Assembly (NCBI GenBank): GCA_022453515.1
Contig: JAJNNY010000031.1
Location: 124,001-188,000 of the forward strand
Source of the DNA: Astrocystis sublimbata
Taxonomy: Eukaryota > Ascomycota > Sordariomycetes > Xylariales > Xylariaceae
DNA: 64,000 nucleotides
Direction of reading: 5' to 3'
The notes under the pieces were generated by a model. The model did no database searches and was not told the origin of the DNA. It saw only the letters and a list, made by a program, of their open reading frames with translations. Within the stretch, counting starts at the first letter, position 1. Every line of letters begins with the position of its first letter. Both the position numbers and the translations under genes were made by a program. Of the stretch, positions 12,791 to 21,893 are shown one piece after another.

Positions 12791-13681
12791 AATGCGAAAA
12801 TGACTAACGCCTGGCGTATTATCATCAGCAAAGCGTTCATGTCAACGATGTGTAGGCTACATCAGGCCTCGTAGTCCAGGCCGGATATGCCAACTTTCTT
12901 AGCAATGAGCTTCAAGGCTGTGGCTCTGCGCCTCGGTTACGATGCCTTGGTATCACAGTCCACCAGAGGCCTTGCTGTGATATGCATTGTGTTGTCAAAA
13001 AAAGAGAGAAGAGAACATCCCGGCTTTGCCTTTGCTCTGCCCTGTCATGCCCCGATCATCTGCAGAATTGAGCCGTTTCTTATACCTCATTATAAAAGAG
13101 AAGTTTCAGCCGACGAAACGTATTGCAACTCCCCTAGTTCAATCCCTAATCGCTTTCACCCAGCCGCAGATGGTGGTGTCGTTGTTGGGAGAGACGAGTG
13201 CGAGGCTGTCGTCGCTGTTCGCAGAAGTCTCTTCCACGATCCGGTAGACCTTGTCTTGTCGAGTTCGAAACACTCCGTATCGATGACGCGACGGCCCGAA
13301 CCAGCAACGGTACTGTCCTCGTTGCCTATTGCAAAAGCCACACAATAGCTTCGCTCCCTCCGTCATGTACAACAACTTGAATCCTTTGACTGCCGAGAGT
13401 ACGATGATCGATCCCTTTACCACTGCTGCGAAAGTTTCTTCGTTGTCAAATTTCCTGGTCATCTGGGTGGCCTGCTTCGATGTGCCGTTCTATTTCCAGT
13501 TGTGTTCCAAAGTACGCATTAGTTTGAACATCGCATAGATTGGGCAAACCATCCCAGGGAAGGGTTCGATCTGTGTGTCTGCAAGGTCAATACTGGTACC
13601 ATTTTTCAACAGTGTGCGCATATGTCGAAGGCAAAGAAAGATGTGGAAGGCGTTTGTGCCATTTCCACACGGTACGAACAT

Positions 13682-14701
13682 CGGAAGTGCTGTGGTTGCT
13701 TGGTGGTCTATATATGCTGATCCATATCATGTTGCGCCGTAAAGTCATCGCTGCACATTTGATACTTGTGCCTTTCTTTGTTGTATATATTTATAGTATG
13801 CCAATTCCCAGTATCATGGTTTTCTCAAAGGCCGACATTTTGTTGCGGAATACGGTACAACGTGCCGACAACGCAAGGGAGACAGTCAAGTGTTCCTTGC
13901 TTATGAATGGCCAGGTATGCGGCTTGACCCTGATTTGACTCTGAACCGAAACTTAAAAGGATGCGATGGCATCTGCGCTAGTGGAATTGGGGTAATGCTG
14001 TGAGGGTTCGCGTGGTGTTGCTTGATATGGTCTAAACACTCTCTGCTGACTTTTTCTTTTTGCATTTCCGGAAGAAACATGCCGAGCGCCGTAAACGCTG
14101 CGACCATGTCCTTCTGGCTCTGGGTGGGCGTTGCGAGCACCGGATCATGGCGTTCGATTGCCGCTATTGCTTCGTCCATGGCTTATTTTTCAGCTTACAA
14201 CTGGCCTCTCGTCTTGGGCATGAAGATGGGGTTGATCAGGGGCATGATTACTCCAAGGAGTATATAGGGTAGGGGTAAAATAGAATAATGCTGTGTAGCT
14301 GTTTGGACATCGAACAATGGCACACTAGGTTCCTCTGGGAATGAAAGCCCACGTCTTTCGCCAAACACTTAATTTTTAGCAAAAAGGTGTCGAGGATGTG
14401 CCGTAAACCAGACTTGATATCGCGAGTGGAGAGTTGCAAGCTCTGCATCCCCAGATCTAGCTTGTCGACGATCCTTCCAATATCGATGTCGACATGCCTT
14501 CCTATAGTGATGCGTTGAGTTTTCCGATGTGCGGAAACTAATGCCATCGATATTGCGACAGATTATTATCGAATCGGTCGACTTGTTTCTTTCCTGCCTT
14601 CGAACTATCCGGGCGTCCAATGAGTTTTTATTTGATGGCTACCGGGAGATCTGATCGGTCAGCTGTTGTGCTCGATGGACGGCATCAAAGTATGGTTGTT
14701 G
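13682..14701. other. Decayed, probably transposon-derived DNA
   Basis: There is no intact gene. Short minus-strand ORFs (14,179-13,901; 14,547-14,248; 14,620-14,369) lie where the gag/protease part of the minus-strand copia relic would be expected, but I cannot match them to gag, and no zinc knuckle (CX2CX4HX4C) is visible. Confidence 0.35.
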
Positions 14702-14960
14702 CTGATATATGCTGCCTCGGACGAAACATATTACGAGGAGACCTTCGCGACAGTGGTCAAAGGTTCCTCCTACAAAATCATTATCGCCCTTGCTGGAATG
14801 ATGGGCTACAAATAGTACCTAATGGAGGTTGTAATGGCTTTCCTACACGGACAACTGGATCGCGACATATACATGAAACCACCAAAGGGACTGGGTCTCC
14901 CCGAGGGGAAGGTCCTGCGTATTTAACGCGCTCTGTATGGACTGAAACAATCTGCACGTG
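14702..14960 (+). pseudogene. Copia reverse transcriptase fragment, two in-frame stops
   Basis: One plus-strand frame (codons from 14,726) contains, in order, TYYEETFATVVKGSSYK, IIIALAGMMGY, AFLHGQLDRDIYMKPP, GLPEGKVL and RALYGLKQSAR. These match the copia reverse transcriptase core (family YEETFAPVVK, TAFLHGxLxEEIYMxQP, LxKALYGLKQ). In-frame stops are TAG at 14,813 and TAA at 14,924. It runs opposite to the copia relic 1 kb to the left and supplies the domain that relic lacks. Similarity fades after 14,960. Confidence 0.8.
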
Positions 14961-15504
14961 TTGGGGCAGCCTCTTGACGCTGACCTACCACGTAATGCAC
15001 CGTGATGGAGTCTTCTGGGTCGGGATCCAAGCTTCCAGGGGCGGGGGCCGAGTTATCGATGCTGCGATCCAAGTCTTCCCACGCGAAGACGCGACCTTTT
15101 TTAAACGCCGTAAAGTTCGCATTAGGCTCTTTGTCGACCTGTATCTTGAGCTTGTGCACGTGGCTCGTGATTTCCAAGACCAGGTCAGCAATCTGCTGCG
15201 TCCCTCCTGAAAAGTTTCCATTTGCATCTGAAATGGGGACACTTTGTGCGCTTTCGCCATGTGACTCTTCGATAGTAATTTCGTTCGCATCCCAATGGCC
15301 TTTGACAGCACCTCGGCATATAATGTATATTCTGTTCGCTTGTAAACCCTAAGCTTCTGCTCCAGCGCGACGGTGTTGCTAAGGGCGATGGGCGTGAAGG
15401 GTGTATAGTTCATGTGCTCTTGTTGTGGTTCTTTATCTATATGGTTGGGGTTGGCGCGAAAAAAAGACTTGAAGATATTTGCCTGCCCCAGTGTGATAGA
15501 CATG
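14923..15504 (-). pseudogene. Damaged coding relic of unknown family
   Basis: Two open frames on the minus strand look protein-like and appear to be one gene broken by a frameshift near 15,345. The first (from ATG at 15,504) includes MNYTPFTPIALSNTVALEQ and KLRVYK. The second continues with ANRIYIICRGAVKGHWDAN, QIADLVLEITSHVHKLK and FAWEDLDRSIDNSAPAPG. The frame then runs on antisense through the copia RT fragment to a stop at 14,923, so the natural 3' end seems to have been lost at that junction. I do not recognise the family. The KLRVY / NRIYIICR pieces are faintly like a lectin beta-propeller blade, which is weak inference. Confidence 0.3.
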
Positions 15505-18070
15505 ATGATGATGTATCCGGAATGTTTTAGACACGTACGCCATTGCGGAGAGAGACGATAGGATAGTGTATGATAACACGATGCGTTGAACCTTGGGTAA
15601 TCGTATATACCCATCCTCGTAGAAGGTCGCTACTAGATGTGCCTCCGATCAAGGCCAGGCCGTAGTCGCCCATTGTTTTGTGGCGTCTCTTGAAGTTGCA
15701 GAGCTGTCCAACCTCGAAGCAGTCCGATGGGACGTCATCGCTTCGTCAATCGTGCCCATGGCAACCAAAATACCTCCGTGACGCACTGAACAGCACTGTC
15801 GTCAGCCATGTAGCCTCGGCTTCTGCCTCACCAAGCTTCCCCCGAAGAAAGGGCGGGTTCCTATCAGATCAACCCAGGCTGAAGCTCTATGCCAATCCCG
15901 GCTAGTTGCCACAGCTTCAACGCAACGCCATGATAACCAAACACCATCATCCCAGGGCTGATTTCCAGGAAGAAAACGCGCCATCTTCTGTTCCCGGTGC
16001 GACATGCCAGACTCTCGAGCCGTTCACAACCCGGAAGGTCATATCCTGCGGTCCAAGCAGTGCCAGGCGATTTACAGGCTTAGAGGCAATTGTGCAATGT
16101 TTCCGATGCCTGGTCAATACCGCAACGAGGAATACGTTAAACGCGGGAACGCAGAAAGATGACGGCAGACAAACAACATGAGCTACCCGCTCATCACGGC
16201 CCTGGCCAACATCAGAACGTACCAACGTATCAACCCCGGAGGCTCAAGCAGGCGGGGCATCCAGAGGACCAAGGAGTACCAGCCCTGCGACATCGAGAAC
16301 ATCCTAGCGTACCGCGAGTTCACGCAGAGGGAGCTGAACGCGGCCAAGGTAGCCGGTATCCAGCGCTGCCATCATCCTCCCACAAATTGTGTTTCCATCC
16401 GTTTGGTCGCGTTGCGACTTGAAAGTCGTTCAATGCTCTGTGATGTCGGGTTCCTGTGTATATATACCTGGTATGGAGTTTGATTTGCTTTCACATCCTC
16501 CGTATATACCTGACCATGAGTGCATTCCACATCCTCGGGGCAGCCCAGGCTTTCCTGTAAAGGGCATGTTGTTTAGCTGAGATCGTTCGTGGGACTGATC
16601 GTTTGAACTCACCAGCGAAATCACGTATGTCAAAACCTGTGTCGGACAAGGTGTACTCCGTATTCTTGTAAGCTTCTTCTTCTGAAACATCTGGCGATTT
16701 CCCTCTTCATGAGACGATCTGCGGTCCACAGACAACGTCCGTTGCTGTTGTCTTTGGCGTGGACCCAGGCACGCATCGTCCGCTTCGTGATGAATATGTC
16801 GTATATAACTCTATATGTATCTCTGTCTCTATCACTGGCGTCAAAGCAGGTTAAGAGAATCTTTTCTGAACTGGCCGTGATAGGTATGATCCATGGTCAT
16901 GGCGGACTCAAAGAGCAGTTCGGGTCTGGCAAATTGACTGCCTGTGCCTAGCGATATTGCGAAACCATCCAATTGAAGCGACTTATATAGAAATGTGGTC
17001 TGGCACAACAGAAACGCAGCCCATTATTACACATAGTAATTGACCTTCACTGTTAACTTTGGCCCGAGAAACCCTGCATATGTTTCCATTCGACAACAGA
17101 CGCATTGTGTTGGTGCTGACGGTATGCGCTTCTTGTTTCCGAGTGCAGTGTTTGCGAGATAGTATTTTGCAGTCTTTGGATTGAGATCGAGCTGTAGAGC
17201 ACAACCACCCTACAATCCTGCGATGGTGGGCTGAACTGCGATGACGATCCTGATGTTGTCGTGATCTGCCTCGTGGCATGGCGAGGCAACAAAGCGTAGG
17301 TCTTTGCTGGATCTGCCTACCAAAGGTGATGATGCGTTGCCATGATCAATCACTATCATCACTATCATTGTGAAACAAGGTATTTATAGGAATGAAATCT
17401 GGCAGGGCACCCAAAGGTTGAAATTGACGTCGAGGTTCATTGGATATGAATGTCATGTATATAGGTGTTCTTGGCAGGACACTGTTGAAGTGAAATGATG
17501 ATGAGATTCATCAGGGAAAGGCATTGATTAAATAAGGAGTGACACACTCATTCTGACAAGTTTTGAGACCTCTTTGAATACTTTGATGCAAGTATATTGG
17601 TGCCTGCGCAAATAAACAAGCGGTGGCCTGACATCATTTCGCCACTTGGTCCTGTATGTTTGAGACGATAGTTTACTGCGAGAAACAGAAGCATTGCCTT
17701 ACAAAGAAGTGATACGAACAACTTGGAAATATTTCGAAAGTTTGTGGCCTCATGCAAGAAGGTATATGAGTCATAACACGCTCGGGCCTGTTTGGCAAGC
17801 TGTCGTTGCATAATGTCTTCCTTTTCTTTCTTTCTCAAACTGTATGTCTTAGTTTGGCACAAGAAGCCATCTGCGCGTACCCAAACATGTTTGATGTCTA
17901 TCGCCCCAACTCAGCAGTCCTTAGCAAAGCTAGCCAGTTTTGTGTCATACCTTAGCAAATCAAAATCAATAGAATAAGAAATCTTCATCAATCGAGATAT
18001 CTACCTGTATGGGGACAACACAAGAGCTCAAAGGTCGTATCCATTTATGTTCTGCTACTGCTAAGTCTTG
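15505..18070. other. Region without a recognised gene
   Basis: Short ORFs only. A GC-rich open stretch at 16,178-16,480 (+) starts MSYPLITALANIRTYQRINP. Another at 16,225-15,947 (-) contains VNRLALLGPQDMTFRVVNGS. Both look more protein-like than their surroundings but match nothing I know, and the flanking sequence has stops in all frames. They may be remnants of decayed genes. From 16,980 to 17,980 I see only AT-rich intergenic sequence. Confidence 0.4.
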
Positions 18071-18994
18071 ATGCTTGTGCTTGGAGTCAATACTGTTCCA
18101 TCGTCCTTCAGCAAGGCATACAAGACCACAAGAGACATTCTGCCCAACATGCATGGCTCTCAATTCTTCTTTCACCCTTGCAACCTGGACCTGCGTGATG
18201 ATGACGACACCCCTGCATATGGCAGAGATAGTTTCACAGCACTGGCAGCAGATCGAGCATCTGGGATAGGTAGCCCGATTATCCCAGAAAGACGTCCTGG
18301 GCCAACTCCACTCGTGAAAGAGATGATGGCACATACGAGAGTGTCCCTCGCGGCACATCAGCTCAACGAGCAGGTCAAGGAAAGCAAAACTTTCTGGCGC
18401 CAACTTCGAAAAGAATATTCACAGGAGGTAAAAAGTCTCAGACAATATGTCGGGGTAGATGTACTCCAGCAGATATGGAGAAAGAAAGTGTTGTCCAAGG
18501 ACAAACGCAGGCGCGGACACAATGAGGATAGCCAATTGGACATTCAAGCTATGAAGCTGGAGAGCTGTCTGAATCAACTTGATGAGGCCACGCAGCTTTT
18601 AGCAACAGTTTCGCTGTCATCAGGGTATGATAACGCCCACGATTCTCGACAACATTACTTCACAAAAATGCGGGCATCAGGAGATTTTGTAGTCGGCCTC
18701 AGCAAGAGGACACTCAAGAGCGAGACAGCTTGTGCAGATCTTCTTGCAGAGTTGACAGAACTAGAAAGGTTCGTTGATCCCAAGAGTCCGACTACATTTA
18801 TGCTTTACCGGTACGATAAGGGTATTTCACACAAGATTACCAAGAAAAATGGCAAGGAGGCCGAGACCGAGAACGCAGATTGTCCTGGCGACGAAGAGCT
18901 AGATAACGAAGCGGTCGAGGATCACCAGAATTGGGAGGAGGGTGAAGAGCACGACAGCCAAGACCACCACGAGGGCGATGGGCAGGTACAGTAA
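18071..18994 (+). CDS. Orphan hypothetical protein with acidic tail
   Basis: An open frame of 307 residues begins at the ATG at 18,071 (MLVLGVNTVPSSFSKAYK). I recognise no domain. The middle (about residues 85-200) is charged and helical, with a probable coiled-coil stretch (LNEQVKESKTFWRQLRKEY) and a KDKRRRG basic cluster. The last 45 residues are strongly acidic (Glu/Asp/His-rich, ending EGDGQVQ). There is no signal peptide or membrane segment. No intron is needed, although an upstream exon cannot be excluded. It sits between transposon debris and a conserved methyltransferase gene, so it may be lineage-specific or of mobile origin. A 145-codon antisense ORF (18,403-17,966) is probably a shadow. 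Confidence 0.5.
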   Translation: MLVLGVNTVPSSFSKAYKTTRDILPNMHGSQFFFHPCNLDLRDDDDTPAYGRDSFTALAADRASGIGSPIIPERRPGPTPLVKEMMAHTRVSLAAHQLNEQVKESKTFWRQLRKEYSQEVKSLRQYVGVDVLQQIWRKKVLSKDKRRRGHNEDSQLDIQAMKLESCLNQLDEATQLLATVSLSSGYDNAHDSRQHYFTKMRASGDFVVGLSKRTLKSETACADLLAELTELERFVDPKSPTTFMLYRYDKGISHKITKKNGKEAETENADCPGDEELDNEAVEDHQNWEEGEEHDSQDHHEGDGQVQ

Positions 18995-20016
18995 GAGACC
19001 AAGGAGCACCAATGGTGTATCCAAGATGATACGTGGGGGCGTGGTTGAGAACGGGCAGCGGTTCGAGTCGATAGGGTGAGTGAGAAACGGTCGGACCGAG
19101 GCTGACAGGTAGGTACTGGAATGGTATTTGATTTCGTTAGTAGTATCCTAGATTCGATGGTGATTTGAGTTATTACGCAACGTACCTGAGAAAAAAAGGG
19201 TGAAGCATCGTCCCCATCAGAGTGATCGGAATTGAATTCTCTTAGAAAAAATCAAAGAGGCTGTGTATTGCACTGAAGTGATCCGCACAAGCTTCATGAC
19301 GACTCTCCCATAGGAACCAGACCTCGACCGCCGTCTCCTTGCGAAGATACGCGGCAGGGAAAGGCCCTGCGTCTCTGATGCCAATCATAGGCGTGATGTC
19401 ACGCGAGGTCCTCACGGACAGACCTGTGGAAGCCCCCGCGCAAATGAATGGGCAGGGCACAGGTGTAGTTGAAGCGTTACTCCGAATTTCTCACGGGCAG
19501 GGAAATGCCAGCCAACGTGTGTGCCGAAGCAGCACGCGAAGAAGCCGGTGAACTGCTGCGACGAGCGCAGCTGTTCTGTATGCAGCCCGGAAACACAGCC
19601 TTGATGAGGACGATGCTTGGGGAAGGAAAAGGAAAAGGAAGAGGGAGGGGAGGTGGGAATCGTAAAAAGAGCTTAAGTACCCGACTGGCTGAGTGAATCG
19701 AGTCACAGTGGGGAGGGAGCTCCAATCGGCTTATCGATTACCGTTTTGTGCCTGTCTGGAGGGGTGTGGCACGAGCTTCGCTCTCTGTGGCTGGTGCATC
19801 ATTCACATGCAATCTTCAACCATCGGGTGTGGCTTATTCACTTTTTATTTCAATCTTCTGCACCAGAACTTACCTCAGTAGGTAGATAGGCGATAGGTCA
19901 AACACTGCAATAAACATTCTTTTTGCAAATACGCATGACTCCACATCATCAACTCAGCATGCATCATTCCCGGTGAAATCAACCTCGTTATTTGCGAGGC
20001 TTGCACATCGGCAAGT
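18995..20016. other. Intergenic, no recognised gene
   Basis: A purine-rich tract (GGAAAA/GGAGGG) lies near 19,621-19,655. A minus-strand open stretch at 19,460-19,242 (starting MPCPFICAGASTGLSVRT) has no recognisable domain. The last 100 bases precede the methyltransferase start codon. Confidence 0.4.
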
Positions 20017-21107
20017 ATGGCCAAGACATACCGTGACCTGGATCCCGAAGATTTCCCCCAACCCTGGCAGAGACCCCCTTTCGAGGACTTGTTAGTCTGT
20101 TTGAAGGAACTTCATATCGAGCCTCGGGCATGGACTCCTGCACCCAAAGATAAGGCCGCAGTTCACGAGAACAGAGAGAACACAGCCCGGTACCGCCGTG
20201 CTGCAATCTCCTATCTCTCTAGTGTCGTCAGCAATGCGCTCCGCTGGCTAGAGGATGACGAGCAGCGGGAAGTCATCTGGGACGAGGCAAGCCGCTGTCT
20301 CTCGCAGAGGTGTGGACGAGCAGGCATGGGCGAGCTTACTCGGACATGGCCTTTCCAGGACAGAGAGGTTCCCTTCGAGCTGCAAGTGCGGGAACCCCCG
20401 ATTACAGGTGACTCATTGGGCCATAAGACATGGGGATCTTCGTATCTCCTAGCACAGCTCCTAGACGGCTTCAAGTCGGGGCCGTTATCCCACCTTCTGA
20501 CTCGAAAAGACCTTCGGGAGTCTCTCAGTGTGCTGGAGCTGGGCTCGGGAACGGGCCTTCTCGGCATCGCTGCTGCTGCCATGTGGCAGGTCGAAGTCGT
20601 ACTCAGTGACCTGCCTGACATCATGCCAAACCTGCAACATAATCTTGAACACAACCAAGCTGTAGTCGAACGACTTGGCGGCAAACTCAGCTCGGGCACT
20701 TTGGTCTGGGGCAGCAGGAGTGGGAATGACGCAAAGTTCGCTCGTGCGAATCAATTTGACGTGAGTGGAAACGATGCAGCGATGCCCGTAGGCGAGAAAC
20801 TGATGAAATCAAGATAATACTTGCTGCGGATGGCATATATGATGACAACCACCCCGAGCTGCTATCTTCAGCGATACAGGAAAACTTACTTAACAGTCCG
20901 GAGTCGAGAGCAGTCGTCATGGTGCCTCTAAGGGATGACTTCACAAAGACATTGATCGAGGATTTCCAATCCATAATGAAATCTGGCAACCTGCCATTAA
21001 TCATGCTAGAAGACCACTACCTCGTTGGCCAGGATGATTGGGGCGATGATGGCGATCCACAATCCGTCGAGTGCTGGTGGGCGATCTTTGGAAGGCAGCC
21101 GATCTAG
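20017..21107 (+). CDS. Protein-lysine N-methyltransferase, Efm2/Rrg1-like
   Basis: Two exons (20017-20760, 20814-21107) with a 53-bp intron give 345 residues. This is a class I SAM-dependent methyltransferase of the Methyltransf_16 family. Motif I is LELGSGTG (residues 173-180), preceded by HKTWGSSYLLAQLL (136-149). The acidic loop LSDLP is at 196-200. After the intron comes the family DxxY-type motif in LAADGIYDDNHPELL. The N-terminal 120 residues (PPFEDLLVCL, a conserved EASRCLSQRCGRAGM helix, a TRTWPF segment) are characteristic of the fungal group containing yeast Efm2 (YBR271W, which methylates elongation factor 2) and fission yeast Rrg1. It probably acts in the cytosol on a translation factor; the substrate is inferred. 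It converges on the minus-strand gene at 24,377-21,894. Confidence 0.8.
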
Positions 21108-21893
21108 ACTTCGAGCTTGATCTTTGGCGAGTGTTACCCTACTGCTGGGCCAGCAGATATTTAGTTCAAATTCAACTTATATAGATATCTAGGTAGTATT
21201 CGAATACCGAGATCAGGACCTCGTGCTCCAGGGTTGATCGATGAGTGATTGACAATTAATTTTCTAACAAAAATATGATTAAATAATATTCTACCGTCTC
21301 AATCAGATGGTATAGCGAGAGACATTGAAAATCTTCTTGATCATAACGAAAGACACCAAGGTCAAGGTTGACAGGCCAGCAAGGGAAGCGAAAAGCTCGG
21401 CATAGAATAAGCTGCTGAACGTTTGATCAAATCTTCCTCGTTCGTCCCAAAGATAACAAGTATGTTCTGATTCTGATCCAAGATTTCAAGCTCCATTTGA
21501 AATACCATGTAGGGGGGATAAAAAAAAGGTCTGGTCATCATTCGTAACTTTGCAGCTGTAACCAATGAGATGTAGGACATTAAAAAAAGGAATATTGTAT
21601 AATGATGTTGTAGTCCTATGTTGGCATGTAATAAAAAAAAAAATTTGCAAGAAATTAAAACAAAAGCGCCCGCTGATTTGATTAGGATAGGGGGTATCAT
21701 TACAAAAGACAAAGAGAATATGGGGTCAGATTGGTGTCTGCGTGCTGTTGATCTTGCTGAGATAATTGATGACAACCAGATCTGCCTCAAAAACAACAGC
21801 CGGGAACATTTTGCTCACAATCGAGAGATCCATCACCAGAGATCTGTTCAGTGACTTCAACGCCGTGACTCGTTCAGCGTTGCTGCGCAAATT
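21108..21893. other. AT-rich convergent intergenic region
   Basis: This holds the 3' flanks of two convergent genes. AT-rich runs at 21,250-21,300 and A-tracts near 21,530, 21,580 and 21,630 are seen. No gene is supported. Confidence 0.5.

Larger units (their letters stand above)
12345..13681 (-). mobile_element. Degenerate Ty1/copia retrotransposon, RT domain missing
   Basis: Three recognisable Pol pieces lie in order on the minus strand. At 13,680-13,545 is a GAG-pre-integrase remnant (VWKWHKRLPHLSL, then in another frame LLKNGTSIDLAD). At 12,790-12,599 is the integrase C-terminal linker (GTRCFVHIDESMRIAAEKL, EKLEPRG, then NRILRTHD). At 12,615-12,484 is the RNase H start (DADLAADLVNGKSTTGYVIF, then GNPVVWHS), ending in a TAG. 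Frames change between pieces and many stops intervene, so it cannot code for a working Pol. The reverse transcriptase that normally lies between linker and RNase H is absent: the two pieces meet at about 12,600-12,620. A polypurine-like tract follows at 12,344-12,327. The 5' part (gag, protease, 5' LTR) was not identified. Confidence 0.6.

Noticed and set aside
12945..12960. TTGGTATCACAG resembling a retrotransposon primer-binding site on the plus strand
   Set aside because: Wrong orientation for the minus-strand element, two mismatches to TGGTATCAGAGC, and no LTR next to it.
14620..15210. 196-codon plus-strand ORF
   Set aside because: It is a different frame over the copia RT fragment and the antisense of the damaged relic; its translation has no domain, whereas the RT frame does.
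17966..18403. 145-codon minus-strand ORF
   Set aside because: Antisense to the start of the 18,071 gene, with no recognisable domain. I preferred the longer plus-strand frame.
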